A DNA stretch of 64,000 bases from Bacteroidales bacterium (GTDB lineage Bacteria; Bacteroidota; Bacteroidia; Bacteroidales; WCHB1-69): assembly GCA_017633255.1 (NCBI GenBank), contig JAGBPS010000008.1:1-64000 (forward strand), written 5' to 3'. Shown piece by piece: positions 18,527-29,270 of the stretch (position 1 is its first letter; every line of letters begins with the position of its first letter). The notes under the pieces are model-generated. The model did no database searches, had not been told where the DNA came from, and worked only from the letters and a program-made list of their open reading frames with translations. A program made the translations under genes and the position numbers.

Positions 18527-21500
18527 ATGATGAAAAAACTACTCTTTACACTCGGAGTGATCATCCTTTTTTCCGGCTTTGCCTACTCCCAATCGGGAAC
18601 GATTAAGGGAATTATTACGGACCAGACCGGAGAGCCATTAGCGTACACCAACGTCTATTTGAAAATAGATGACAAGGTGGTTAACTATGCGATGTCTGAC
18701 GCAAAAGGAGAGTATCAGTTGTTTGGTATCCAGCCAGGCACTTACGACATTGAGGCAAATGCTGAAATGACGTGTAAGAAAACCATGAAAAAGACCGGTC
18801 TTGTGGTTAAAACCGGACAGGTTCAGTTCGTGGATTTCAAAATTAACTGCGCCACTGACTTGGATGTTGTGGAAGTCGTATGGGAACCGCCTGTGTTCGA
18901 TGCAGATAACACATCATCTACCACTCGTTTGAGCGGTGATGCCGTCCGTAAAACCCCTGGCCGTTCTATTACCGCGGCCTTGTCCAATTTGGAAGGTGTA
19001 TCCAGTGTCGACGGTTCAATGACCGCCGTTCGTGGTAACCGTTCCGATGGTCAGCAGATGATTGTGGACGGTGTGAGAATGAGAGGTAACGCCAGCGTTG
19101 CTATGAGCACCGTTGAGGAGGCCCAGTTGATCCAGGGTGGTATCCCCGCTGAGTTGGGTGATGGTACGAGCTTTACCGTAATCACCACGAAACCCGCTTC
19201 AAAGGATTTCCACGGTTCTGCTGAGTTGCGCGGTTCTCTTGAAGGTTATAATAACTTCTTGGCTGCCGTTTCTTTGTCAGGTCCTATCTTGAAAGGTAAG
19301 AAAAGAGATGATCCTGCCCGTATCGGTTTCTTGATCAGTGGTGAAGTCGAGTATGTGAAGGATGGTTATCCCGCTGGTAAAGGTAGCTGGAAGAAACCCG
19401 GTACCTGGCGTGCTACTCCCGAAACTATCCTCAGCATTTCCGAGGCTCCTATCCGTTATCCCCAAGGTTCAATCGGCGTAACCAAATTGGAATCTGAGTA
19501 TTTGGGATCTGACGCTTTCGTGAAACAAAGAGTGCGTGACCATGCCGGTTATTGGAACTATCTGGCTCAAGGTAAAATTGAGTTCTTGTTTGGTAAGACC
19601 AACAATATCCGTCTTTCTTTCAACGGATCATTCGAATACAGCAAGGGAAGAAGTTGGTCCACTACAAGAGCTTTGTTCAATGCTCAGAACAACCCGGAAT
19701 CCATATCCAATACTACTCGTGTGAGCGCTCGTTTGAATCACAGAGTATATACCGATACCACTGGTACTGGAATTTTGAAGAACGTGATGTATGACATCAA
19801 CGTGAACTTTACTCGTTATAATTCTGTTACTCAGGATGCTACCCATAAGGCCAACTGGTTCAACTATGGTTATATCGGACGTTACAAATCTCATTTCGCT
19901 GAGAAATATTCCGATGCGGAAAGTTCCTATTTGGATCCTCAGACAGGTATTACATATTATGGTAATATATATAGAATGAATAACCGTCTGGATACCCTGC
20001 TCACTTTTGAGTCAGGAAATATTAATCCTGGTTTGATATTCTATACCCAGAATTTTTATGATCAGTTTTCTCCTGCTTACATCGCTTCAACGTTCGGTCC
20101 CGAACAGCCATACGATGAAAGCTTGTATTCAACGTTTGGTGCATTGTTGAATGGTCAGGGTCCGTCATCTCCCTATAGCTTGTATTCTTCACCGAGTATT
20201 CCTTATACCGGTTATAGCAAATCACAGCAGGATGTATTCGGATTGAAGGCAAGCGTTTCCATGAACGTGTCCAACCACGAGTTGAAGTTCGGTTTCGAAT
20301 TCGAAAAGATCATTTCACGTAGCTATTCAGTATCTCCTTTCGGAATCTGGACTTTGATGAGAAACAAGGCTAATCTGCACAATAATGAAATCGATATTAC
20401 TCATCCTGTTTATCTGGATGCTATTATGCCTTCCTGGTACAGTGCAGAACAAAGACAAAACTTTATCAACGAACATAGTATTGATTTCAATGGCTATGAC
20501 GGAGATATCTATATTTGGTTCGACCGTGCTCTCGGTGATGTGGCCGAAGGTAGTTTCGCACATAATATTCGTACCAAACTGGGTATGGATATGAGAGAAT
20601 GGGTGGATGTTGATGACATCACTCCTGCTCAGTACAACGAAATGGGCGGCCTCGCTCTTTTCTCCACCGAAGAGTTGGTGGTGGGTACTGGTCATGGCGG
20701 TATCGTTTCTTACATGGGTTATGATGGTCTGGGTAAGAAATACAGAGGTGGTGCTTCTATTAGAGACTTCTTCACCAAGAAAGATGGTAAGAGAACATAC
20801 GAGATTGGCGCATACGAGCCGACCTATATGGCCTTCTATCTTCAAGACAAGTTCTCTATCAACAGCTTGCTCTTCAGCGTGGGTGTGCGTGTTGACTATT
20901 TCGATGCCAACCAGGATGTGCTGAAAGATCCTTACTTGTTCCGCGACGCTTATACCGTTAAGGAAATGAAGGCTTTGAACTTTGGCAAAGAGACTTTGTT
21001 GGAAGGTGCTGGTGATAATTGGTATGTGTATGTTAACCAGAGAAGTTATTACAACGCTAATCTGAATCCTGATAACTTCGATGTTTCTGTAATCGGTTAT
21101 CGTGATGGTGACAACTGGTACAATGCTCAGGGTGACTTGGTTACCGACCCGGAAACAGACCTGTCATTGAATACTGCTGGTCCTATCTTGAAAAACAAAT
21201 TGGATGACGGTGATATTACCAAGGTTGAAGCCGAAGCTTTCGGAAGCTACGCTCCCCACTGGTCAGTGATGCCCCGTATCTCCTTCTCTTTCCCGGTATC
21301 AGACAACTCTTTGTTCTATGCTCACTATAATATCGTGACTTCTCGTCCTACCAACTTGAGCATCAATCCTATTACTTATATGTTTATCGAGGATTATGCT
21401 ACCAGCTTGATTAACAACCCGGCTCTGAAACCTCAGAGAAGTGTTGACTATGAAATCGGTTTCCGTCAGAAAATCGGTGAGAAATCAGCTGTCAGTATCG

Positions 21501-22372
21501 CTGCTTATTATTCAGAGAAACGTGACATGATCCAGTCATACCGTTTCACAGGCGCATATCCAAGTACATACTATTCCTATAGAAATATGGACTTCGGTAC
21601 TGTTCAGGGCTTCACTTTGAGCTATGAATTGAGAAGAATCAAAAACATTTCTTTCCGTGCTAACTATACTTTGCAGTTTGCAAAAGGTACTGGTTCTTCA
21701 GCAAGTTCAAACGCTGCCATCATCGCATCTGGTCAGCCGAACTTGAGAACCTTGGTGAACTTGTCATTTGACCAGCGTCACAGATTGGGTGCCACTATCG
21801 ACTATCGTTTCGACGGCGGTGTGGATTATAACGGACCTGTAACCAGAAAGCAAAAGAAAGGTACAAACACTGTTAAGGAAATCAAATGGTTTGAGAACGC
21901 TGGTATTACTTTGTTGTTCTCCGCAGCATCTGGTATGCCGTATAGCCGTTCAAGTACTCCTAACTCAACTTTCGTTTCAGGTACAAGCTCTCGTTTGAAA
22001 GGTACCATCAACGGTTCACACAGACCTTGGATTTTCCAGTGTGACCTCCGTATTGACAAGACTTTCATGCTGAATCTCTATGGCAAGGATGCTAAGGATA
22101 AAGACGGCAACCCGAAAGGTGTTAAGCCTGGTTATCTGACTGTTTATTTGGATATTCAGAACTTGTTCAACTTCAAGAACATCCTTTATGTATATGACTA
22201 CACCGGTAACCCGGACGATGATGGTTTCTTGTCAGCAGCTGCTTACAGATCTATCGTTGAATCCCAGACTGACCGTAGCTCATTCGTTAACTACTATAAT
22301 ATGATTATGCAGGATCCTTACAATTATAGCCAGCCAACCCGTGTGAGCTTGGGTGTTCAATTCGGATTCTAA
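18527..22372 (+). CDS. TonB-dependent receptor with carboxypeptidase-like regulatory domain
   Basis: This 1281-residue outer-membrane protein starts with a signal peptide (ending Tyr-Ser-Gln), then a carboxypeptidase-regulatory-like Ig domain (about residues 22-105, G-T-I-K-G-I-I-T-D-Q-T-G-E-P-L), a plug domain with the V-D-G-V-R-M-R-G segment near residue 190, and a long barrel ending in the terminal strand V-S-L-G-V-Q-F-G-F. There is no SusD partner. Instead it is followed 41 bases later by a giant T9SS cargo and then a PorV-family protein, a gene trio seen repeatedly in Bacteroidota; this hints at surface protein handling rather than glycan import. Substrate unknown. Confidence 0.9.
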   Translation: MMKKLLFTLGVIILFSGFAYSQSGTIKGIITDQTGEPLAYTNVYLKIDDKVVNYAMSDAKGEYQLFGIQPGTYDIEANAEMTCKKTMKKTGLVVKTGQVQFVDFKINCATDLDVVEVVWEPPVFDADNTSSTTRLSGDAVRKTPGRSITAALSNLEGVSSVDGSMTAVRGNRSDGQQMIVDGVRMRGNASVAMSTVEEAQLIQGGIPAELGDGTSFTVITTKPASKDFHGSAELRGSLEGYNNFLAAVSLSGPILKGKKRDDPARIGFLISGEVEYVKDGYPAGKGSWKKPGTWRATPETILSISEAPIRYPQGSIGVTKLESEYLGSDAFVKQRVRDHAGYWNYLAQGKIEFLFGKTNNIRLSFNGSFEYSKGRSWSTTRALFNAQNNPESISNTTRVSARLNHRVYTDTTGTGILKNVMYDINVNFTRYNSVTQDATHKANWFNYGYIGRYKSHFAEKYSDAESSYLDPQTGITYYGNIYRMNNRLDTLLTFESGNINPGLIFYTQNFYDQFSPAYIASTFGPEQPYDESLYSTFGALLNGQGPSSPYSLYSSPSIPYTGYSKSQQDVFGLKASVSMNVSNHELKFGFEFEKIISRSYSVSPFGIWTLMRNKANLHNNEIDITHPVYLDAIMPSWYSAEQRQNFINEHSIDFNGYDGDIYIWFDRALGDVAEGSFAHNIRTKLGMDMREWVDVDDITPAQYNEMGGLALFSTEELVVGTGHGGIVSYMGYDGLGKKYRGGASIRDFFTKKDGKRTYEIGAYEPTYMAFYLQDKFSINSLLFSVGVRVDYFDANQDVLKDPYLFRDAYTVKEMKALNFGKETLLEGAGDNWYVYVNQRSYYNANLNPDNFDVSVIGYRDGDNWYNAQGDLVTDPETDLSLNTAGPILKNKLDDGDITKVEAEAFGSYAPHWSVMPRISFSFPVSDNSLFYAHYNIVTSRPTNLSINPITYMFIEDYATSLINNPALKPQRSVDYEIGFRQKIGEKSAVSIAAYYSEKRDMIQSYRFTGAYPSTYYSYRNMDFGTVQGFTLSYELRRIKNISFRANYTLQFAKGTGSSASSNAAIIASGQPNLRTLVNLSFDQRHRLGATIDYRFDGGVDYNGPVTRKQKKGTNTVKEIKWFENAGITLLFSAASGMPYSRSSTPNSTFVSGTSSRLKGTINGSHRPWIFQCDLRIDKTFMLNLYGKDAKDKDGNPKGVKPGYLTVYLDIQNLFNFKNILYVYDYTGNPDDDGFLSAAAYRSIVESQTDRSSFVNYYNMIMQDPYNYSQPTRVSLGVQFGF

Positions 22373-22413
22373 TAGTTATTCCAACAGTTTGATAATAATA
22401 AAAATAAATAATC

Positions 22414-25400
22414 ATGAAGAATACAATTAAAAGTTTATTTTTAGTAGCCCTTGTGCTTCTGTCCGCAGTTGGAAGCGTCCGAGCCGAGAGATGGGTCGGG
22501 GAACAGAAGAAACAGCGGACTTCACAGGCCAAAGCGGGTTCTGCTAAATGCTTGTCTGCTACTAACTCGAATGAGTTGACTATCAACAATGTACGTGCGT
22601 ATATTGAGACTAATGGTACAATGTGGAATAAGGAAATTGCTGAATATGAGGTTCCCAAAGGTTCAGGTAAGAGTTCCATGTTTGCCGCTGCTTTGTGGAT
22701 TGGTGGTCTGGATGACAATAACCAGTTGAAATTGGCTGCCGTCCGTTTCCGTCAGGTAGGTGATGACTATTGGACAGGTCCTCTGTCAGTCGATGGTTTG
22801 GCTCAGATTGCCCAGGAAGATTGTGCTGCATGGGACAAGATGTTCAAGATGACTCGTGCTGAAGTGGATGAACATATCAATACTTATAACACACATAATC
22901 ACTCTGTTCCGAATCCTTCTTTGGCTATCAGAAACTGGCCCGCCCATGGTGATTATGATAACAAGTTACAGTCTTTCTATTTGGCTCCTTTCAAGGATGT
23001 GAATGGCAATTATGAATATGATCCTGAAAATGGTGACTATCCGTACTATGACATAGACAATGAACTGTGTCCTTGGACTGAAGCCAATAAGTCAAGAGCC
23101 GCTCATGGTTTGTTGCCAATTCCTTACGAACAAGAACGTGTGGCTGAATTCCCGACTTATGCCAACTCCATCGGTATCGAAGGTATGGTTTATGCCGATC
23201 ACGTTTTGAAAGGCGATGAGACCTTGTTCTGGATTTTCAATGATAAGGGTAATGCTCACACCGAAACTGGTGGTGCTTCCATTGGTTTGGAAATTCGTGC
23301 CCAGGCATTTGCATTCCAGACAAACGATGACTTGAACAACATGACCTTCTATTCATATGAAATTATCAACCGTTCTACCACGAACTTGAACCAGACATTC
23401 TTCTCACAGTGGGTTGACCCCGATTTGGGTTATTCACACGATGACTATGTAGGTTGTGATGTTGCCCGTGGTTTGGGTTACTGCTACAATGGTTCCGCTA
23501 CTGACGGTGCTGGTTTGGCGCAGCATTATGGCTCTAATCCTCCCGCCGTTGGTGTTGACTTCTTCCAGGGACCTTATATCGATCCTGACTATATGGTGGA
23601 CGATTCTACAGGCGAGCAAATCGGTCGTGATAATCCTAAATTTGATTTGAATTTGGCCGGTGTTGTGGGTACTGTGGCTAACAAACAGTATTGCGATCAG
23701 TTTTTGAAGAGTGCTTATACAAGTGACCAGTTCGCTATCAATGGTGTGAACTTTGGTGATAGTATCGCGAATAACGAACGTTTCGGTATGAGACGTTTTG
23801 TATTCCACAACAATGATAATAGCAGCCGTGGTGACCCAAGCAAGGCTACTGAATATTATCAGATGTTGAAAGGTATCTGGAAAGACGGTCAACGTATGAC
23901 CTATGGTGCAATGGCTCATCCGGATTACGGTGGAGTTGTGGGACCTGAATGTGACTTCATGTTCCCGGGTACCAGTGACCCGTGTAACTGGGGTATTGAA
24001 GATCCTGCACAACGTGATGTGTTCAACTATCAGGATTATGGTGGATCTCGTGGTTGGGTTGAAGAAACTGTTCCTGGTAATCAGCCGAGTGACAGACGTT
24101 TCATGCAGTCCGCAGGTCCTTTCACCTTGCGTCGTGGTGCTGTTAATTATATTACCGTGGGTATTCCTTGGGCACGTTCCTATTCGGGTGGTGCATGGCA
24201 GTCTGTTGAATTGTTGAAGATTGCAGATGACAAGTGCCAGGCTTTGTTCGAGAACTGTTTTAAAGTACTGGATGGTCCTGATGCTCCCGATGTTACTATT
24301 AAGGAATATGAAAATGAGTTGATTATCTATTTGACCAACGATAGAGATGACTCTAACAACAAGGATGAAAGTTATGCTGAAGTTGATCCTCAGATTAGCG
24401 AAGGTTATACTACCGATTCAACTTACACTCAGGTGTTTACCAATTCTGAAGGTCGCTTGGATTCTGTAACAGCTGTTACTTCTGTATATAAAACTTATCC
24501 GGAAGGAAGTAACAAGTATTATTTTGAAGGATATCAAATTTACCAGGTTTCAGGTAAGGATGTTAGCGTATCCGATATCGGTAACATGGATAAGGTTCGT
24601 TTAATTGCCCAGTGCGATATCGTAAATTATCGTGCTGACGGTAGCGCTATTGGACAGTTGATTAACTGGGAGTTCGACCAATCGTTGAATACCAATGTGG
24701 CAGTTGAAAAAGTAAATGGTGCTAATTTAGGTATTCAGAGAACCTTCAGAGTTACTGAAGACAAGTTCGCAACAGGAACTAACAATACTTTGGTAAATCA
24801 TAAGACTTATTATTTTATGGTTATTGCCTACGCTTATAATGAATATGCCCCATTCTCGATTGACGAGCAAGTGACCGATGGTTTGAAAGGACAGAAGACT
24901 CCATACTTGGCTGGTCGTAGAAACATTAAGGTGTATTCAGCTATCCCGCATAGTCCGAAAGCTACAGGTGTTGATGTGGACAAATTGTGCGCATATGGTA
25001 CGCAGCCTCAGATTACCCGTGTGGAAGGACAGGGTAACGGTGGTTTCGTATTGGAACTTGATGATGAAAGCAGGGACAGAGTTGTGAAGGGAGGAGCAAA
25101 TGGTGATTTCTCAGCTTGTAGTGTGACTTATAAGAGCAATTATGGTCCTATTGATGTGAGAGTGATTGACCCGTTGCAAGTTAAGCCTTTAAATTATGAG
25201 GTTAGATTTGTAGAGAATGGTGAAGAAGTAAATGATGAGACGAAATGGGTGTTGAGCGTTACGGGCGTGGATGGTGTGAATTTCTCCTCACAAGACGAGC
25301 TGTATGCATATTTGAAAGATTCATTTAATATTACAAAACCCGTTGATACCTCAAACTTCAGCATTAATGTTGCAACTGAACAGTTGTTCATGGAATTAGG

Positions 25401-27465
25401 TTTATCAGTTGCTATTAATAACAAACCGTTCGAGATTCATGACGAGAGCCAGTTGCGTTGGTTGCAGCAAGCTAACAATGGTGTGTTGTCTTCCGGTGCT
25501 ATACTTATGGGTGGTCAGGTAACTTTCCTGCAGTCCTCTCTCTCATTCCAGAATAATTCGACTCCTTGGCTCTTCGGACAGGTGGATGTTGAGGGTGAGT
25601 ACCCAAGCAACTGGATCCGTTCGGGAACCCAGTCTCAAGGAAACTGGGAGCAGAGCGGTAGTAGTCAGGATGGTGCCGAGGATGAATATATGAAATGGAG
25701 AAATGAGGATGCATGTGAAATTTATCCGCCTAATGGTGATGAATCTCCGTACAACACTCAGTGTATGAGAGCTTTCAGAGATCCTATTTCACAGTATGAG
25801 TCTATTGTTTACGGAACATGGGCTCCGTATGTGATAGCTTCACCATACGCTGGTGGTGTGAAAGCTGGATTCATTGTACCTGACACGGTATTTTATGCAG
25901 CAGGTTCAGGTTTCCCAACCCCTCGTTATTATGATTTTGCTGAATTATTAAAACCGAGAGTATGGACTAACAATGATTTGTGGCCCCATTATACTAGTGG
26001 TGGTTCTCTCCCACAACATGCTTCCGTAAATCATGATCAGTGGGCTATGGGCCATAACATGACCATGACCAATCTTTATTCAGTGGATATTGTGTTTACT
26101 TCTGATAAGAGTCTGTGGACACGTTGTCTTGTACTTGAGTCAGGTTCCACCGCCACAGGATTTGTACCTACCGAATATGGTGACAATGTCCGTCATGAAC
26201 CCAAAAAAGCTCCTTCAGTTGACAAGAATGGTAATCCTGACAATAGTGGTACTACTGGTTTCGGTTGGTTCCCGGGATATGCTATCAACGTTGAAACCGG
26301 TGAGCGTTTGAATATCATGTTCGCTGAAAATTCATTGGATGAACTCAACAATGGTAATGACATGATTTTCAATCCTACAAATGTGTATGCTTCCTATATT
26401 GATCCTGTTGGTGGTGATACTGTTATCATGTCAGAGGGTGAATACAGAACCATGTGGGACAATTATGCTATTCTTGACCATGGCGGTGTAGATGATACCC
26501 ATGCCATTTGCGAGATGCCTGAACCTTCATTCGGAGGCAGACATTATCTGTACATTTGCAATAGCGCCGGTTCAACTGCTTCTATCCAGTATGAAGACAT
26601 GAATGCAAAACGTAATTACAATGATGATGACCAGATGCGTGCGGGTGCAGGTACTGTAGATGCTTCAGGTGTACACAATACATATCAGCATGGTGGTCTG
26701 ATTAGAAATCTGTCAGATAACGACAATCCGGTTGTTGGTCCATCAGGTACTACCTATAACTACTATGAATGCGGTCCGTATGATGAAGGTGAATGGTTGG
26801 CAGCTAAATTTTCTTCCATCGCGAATGATACCGTTTTGGACCGTCCTCAGAGAAAAGCTGTGAAAATGCAGTTGTTCAATAATGTGATGTGGACTTCTAT
26901 TCCTATGCCGATGCAGGATTATGAAGCTCAGTGGTTGCAGCCTGGTAACGATGCTACCGTCAAGATTCGTGTAAGCCGTCCGTACATGAGATATAAATCT
27001 CGTTGGTTTAGCGATTCACAAAGAACGGAATATGAGTCAACTCATGGACCTATTGAAAATGCCGGTTTCCCGTTGTACAGCTTCTCTACCGCTGATTTGG
27101 CTCCGGTTATCAATGAGTCTCGTGAATATCACGATGAAATGTTGCAGGATATCAATATTGTTCCGAATCCATATTACGGATTCTCCAAATATGAATCTAC
27201 AGCTCTTGAAACCTATGTGAAGATTGTGAATCTGCCCGCTCCTTGCGATATCTCTATCTACTCTACTAATGGTGTCTTGATTCGTACATTGAGTAAGAAG
27301 GCATCGGAAAATGCTACAACCTATATTGATTGGGATTTGAAGAACCATGCCGGTATTCCTGTCGCAGGTGGTGTGTACATCATCCATGTGAAGGCTCCTG
27401 GTGTTGGTGAGAGAACCCTGAGATTCTTCTGCGCTATGCGTCCAACCGACTTAAATGCATTCTAA
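22414..27465 (+). CDS. Giant secreted protein with T9SS C-terminal sorting domain
   Basis: The 1683-residue product has a signal peptide (ending Val-Arg-Ala) and a C-terminal ~100 residues that match a T9SS/FlgD-like Ig sorting domain: I-V-P-N-P-Y-Y-G-F-S-K-Y-E, then V-K-I-V-N-L-P and I-S-I-Y-S-T-N-G-V-L-I-R-T-L, then G-V-Y-I-I-H-V near the end. The middle is rich in Tyr, Asn, Gly and Asp without a catalytic motif I can name. It lies between the TonB-dependent receptor and a PorV-type gene, 27 bases from the latter, so the three are one operon. Probably a surface-anchored structural or adhesion protein. Confidence 0.85.
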   Translation: MKNTIKSLFLVALVLLSAVGSVRAERWVGEQKKQRTSQAKAGSAKCLSATNSNELTINNVRAYIETNGTMWNKEIAEYEVPKGSGKSSMFAAALWIGGLDDNNQLKLAAVRFRQVGDDYWTGPLSVDGLAQIAQEDCAAWDKMFKMTRAEVDEHINTYNTHNHSVPNPSLAIRNWPAHGDYDNKLQSFYLAPFKDVNGNYEYDPENGDYPYYDIDNELCPWTEANKSRAAHGLLPIPYEQERVAEFPTYANSIGIEGMVYADHVLKGDETLFWIFNDKGNAHTETGGASIGLEIRAQAFAFQTNDDLNNMTFYSYEIINRSTTNLNQTFFSQWVDPDLGYSHDDYVGCDVARGLGYCYNGSATDGAGLAQHYGSNPPAVGVDFFQGPYIDPDYMVDDSTGEQIGRDNPKFDLNLAGVVGTVANKQYCDQFLKSAYTSDQFAINGVNFGDSIANNERFGMRRFVFHNNDNSSRGDPSKATEYYQMLKGIWKDGQRMTYGAMAHPDYGGVVGPECDFMFPGTSDPCNWGIEDPAQRDVFNYQDYGGSRGWVEETVPGNQPSDRRFMQSAGPFTLRRGAVNYITVGIPWARSYSGGAWQSVELLKIADDKCQALFENCFKVLDGPDAPDVTIKEYENELIIYLTNDRDDSNNKDESYAEVDPQISEGYTTDSTYTQVFTNSEGRLDSVTAVTSVYKTYPEGSNKYYFEGYQIYQVSGKDVSVSDIGNMDKVRLIAQCDIVNYRADGSAIGQLINWEFDQSLNTNVAVEKVNGANLGIQRTFRVTEDKFATGTNNTLVNHKTYYFMVIAYAYNEYAPFSIDEQVTDGLKGQKTPYLAGRRNIKVYSAIPHSPKATGVDVDKLCAYGTQPQITRVEGQGNGGFVLELDDESRDRVVKGGANGDFSACSVTYKSNYGPIDVRVIDPLQVKPLNYEVRFVENGEEVNDETKWVLSVTGVDGVNFSSQDELYAYLKDSFNITKPVDTSNFSINVATEQLFMELGLSVAINNKPFEIHDESQLRWLQQANNGVLSSGAILMGGQVTFLQSSLSFQNNSTPWLFGQVDVEGEYPSNWIRSGTQSQGNWEQSGSSQDGAEDEYMKWRNEDACEIYPPNGDESPYNTQCMRAFRDPISQYESIVYGTWAPYVIASPYAGGVKAGFIVPDTVFYAAGSGFPTPRYYDFAELLKPRVWTNNDLWPHYTSGGSLPQHASVNHDQWAMGHNMTMTNLYSVDIVFTSDKSLWTRCLVLESGSTATGFVPTEYGDNVRHEPKKAPSVDKNGNPDNSGTTGFGWFPGYAINVETGERLNIMFAENSLDELNNGNDMIFNPTNVYASYIDPVGGDTVIMSEGEYRTMWDNYAILDHGGVDDTHAICEMPEPSFGGRHYLYICNSAGSTASIQYEDMNAKRNYNDDDQMRAGAGTVDASGVHNTYQHGGLIRNLSDNDNPVVGPSGTTYNYYECGPYDEGEWLAAKFSSIANDTVLDRPQRKAVKMQLFNNVMWTSIPMPMQDYEAQWLQPGNDATVKIRVSRPYMRYKSRWFSDSQRTEYESTHGPIENAGFPLYSFSTADLAPVINESREYHDEMLQDINIVPNPYYGFSKYESTALETYVKIVNLPAPCDISIYSTNGVLIRTLSKKASENATTYIDWDLKNHAGIPVAGGVYIIHVKAPGVGERTLRFFCAMRPTDLNAF

Positions 27466-27492
27466 AACGTTATTTGAGAATATTAAAAAAGT

Positions 27493-28704
27493 ATGACTAT
27501 GAATAAAGTATATAAAACATTTATCATTTGCGCAGTTATAGGTCTCATTTCCTATGCAGGACAGTCGTTCGCAGGTAACAGAGACCGTTCAGGACAGGCC
27601 GGCGCAGCCAGCTTGTTGATTGATCCCTGGGCAAGAACAAACGGTTGGGGTAATGCTGGCGTAGCTGAAATCCGAGGTATGGAATCTGTGTATTCTAATA
27701 TTGCGGGTTTGGCTTTTGTGAACAAGACGGAACTGGGTTTCTCAAGAACCCAGTATCTGACTGGTTCCAATTGCGGTATTAATATCAATGCTATTGCCAT
27801 TGGACAGTCATTGTCGAAGAGAGATAAAGCAACTGGCCGTAAAATCAAAGATTTTGGCGTGCTTGGTATTTCTGTTGTCATGATGAATTTCGGTGATATT
27901 CCTATCACTACGGTTGATCAGCCGGAAGGCCAAATGGGTGTCTTCTCTCCGAGATATTTAAATATTGCCGTTCATTACGCAAAGTCTTTCAACCAGTATA
28001 TCCATGGTGGTATTAGTGTGAAGGTTGTTAATGAGAGTATTTCCGACTTGAACGCTACTGGTGTGGCTATCGATGCAGGTGTCCAGTATCTTGCTGGTCC
28101 ATACGAAAACTTCAAAATCGGTGTTGCTTTGAAGAATATCGGTCTTCCTATCAAATATAATGGTGACGGTATTATGCAGAGAGCAGTCATCACTGATTCT
28201 GAACATGAAATGACACTGGAGACTCGTAGTGCTGAATACGAAATGCCGGCGTTGCTGTCATTGGGTGTTTCCTACGACTTCTTGTTCTTCGGAGGAATTT
28301 ATAAGGATATGGACAAGGAAGAGAGAAAAGACGAAGGTCTGACTCGTAATGATGCGGACCACCGCCTGACTTTGGCTGGTTCTTTCACAGCTAACTCATA
28401 TTCCCGTGATATTTTCTCATTGGGTCTGGAATATGGTTTCAAACAGTACTTCATGGTACGTGTTGGTTATAGTTTGGAAAGCTTTGGTGTTGAAAGAAAC
28501 AATTCTGACAAACCTAACAAGATCACTGCTATTACCAGCGTGAATCCCGAATCCATCTACTCAGGTCTTTCTCTGGGTTGTTCTGTAGGTATTCCATTGG
28601 TTAAGAAAGAAAAGGGCAATCAGAAACTTATTCTTGACTATGCATACAGATTTACCAATAAGTGGAAAGGTAATCATTATGTTAGCTTGAAACTCTCTTT
28701 GTAA
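27493..28704 (+). CDS. PorV/PorQ-family outer-membrane protein
   Basis: The 403-residue product starts with a signal peptide (MTMNKVYKT... or from the ATG at 27499) and then has the family hallmark near the mature N terminus: A-A-S-L-L-I-D-P-W-A-R-T-N-G-W-G-N-A-G followed by S-V-Y-S-N-I-A-G-L. PorV is the T9SS shuttle that recognises cargo C-terminal domains in the outer membrane; paralogues are dedicated to particular cargos. Its place directly behind a giant T9SS cargo suggests it serves that protein. The trio probably ends at the terminator at 28735-28765. Confidence 0.85.
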   Translation: MTMNKVYKTFIICAVIGLISYAGQSFAGNRDRSGQAGAASLLIDPWARTNGWGNAGVAEIRGMESVYSNIAGLAFVNKTELGFSRTQYLTGSNCGININAIAIGQSLSKRDKATGRKIKDFGVLGISVVMMNFGDIPITTVDQPEGQMGVFSPRYLNIAVHYAKSFNQYIHGGISVKVVNESISDLNATGVAIDAGVQYLAGPYENFKIGVALKNIGLPIKYNGDGIMQRAVITDSEHEMTLETRSAEYEMPALLSLGVSYDFLFFGGIYKDMDKEERKDEGLTRNDADHRLTLAGSFTANSYSRDIFSLGLEYGFKQYFMVRVGYSLESFGVERNNSDKPNKITAITSVNPESIYSGLSLGCSVGIPLVKKEKGNQKLILDYAYRFTNKWKGNHYVSLKLSL

Positions 28705-28734
28705 TATTTCCTATACACATATTAACGTAAAAAC

Positions 28735-28765
28735 AAAAGGGGCTTTTAGTTAAGCCTCTTTTATT
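28735..28765 (+). terminator. Terminator of the receptor/cargo/PorV operon
   Basis: AAAAGGGGCTT pairs with AAGCCTCTTTT (one wobble) around TTAGTT, with T-rich sequence after the stem. Confidence 0.75.
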
Positions 28766-28791
28766 TGTATAACGAACACAATAAATTTATT

Positions 28792-29265
28792 ATGGATACG
28801 ATTAAATACTATTCAAAGGAAAGTTTGGAACAGCTGAAAGAAGAACTTAAACAGCTCGAAAGTGTGGAAAGACCGAGAATATCTGCCGCCATTGCAGAGG
28901 CCCGCGATAAAGGTGACTTGTCAGAAAACGCTGAATATGATGCCGCAAAGGAGGCCCAAGGTATGCTGGAACTGAAAATCGCCAAGTTGAAAAATTTGGT
29001 GGCGAATGCACGTATTCTGGATGAGTCCAAAATTGATGTGTCTAAGATTCTTATTTATTCCAAAGTACAGGTTAAAAACCTCCAAAACAATGCGGTGATG
29101 TCTTATACTTTGGTGCCTGAATCTGAATCAGATCTGAAATCCGGAAAAATTTCGGTAACTTCTCCTATCGCCAAGGCTCTGATCGGAAAGCAGAAAGGCG
29201 AAACGGTGGAAGTTAAGGTGCCAGTGGGTATCATCAAACTTGAAATTATGGATGTAACAAGATAA
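28792..29265 (+). CDS. greA: Transcription elongation factor GreA
   Basis: GreA rescues backtracked RNA polymerase by stimulating transcript cleavage. The 157-residue product starts MDTIKYYSKE, has the N-terminal coiled coil with the acidic tip region A-E-A-R-D-K-G-D-L-S-E-N-A-E-Y (Asp/Glu at the hairpin tip) and the C-terminal FKBP-like domain with S-P-I-A-K-A-L-I-G-K. An in-frame upstream ATG at 28765 lies in the preceding terminator and is unlikely. The HIT gene follows 5 bases later. Confidence 0.95.
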   Translation: MDTIKYYSKESLEQLKEELKQLESVERPRISAAIAEARDKGDLSENAEYDAAKEAQGMLELKIAKLKNLVANARILDESKIDVSKILIYSKVQVKNLQNNAVMSYTLVPESESDLKSGKISVTSPIAKALIGKQKGETVEVKVPVGIIKLEIMDVTR

Positions 29266-29270
29266 GTATT

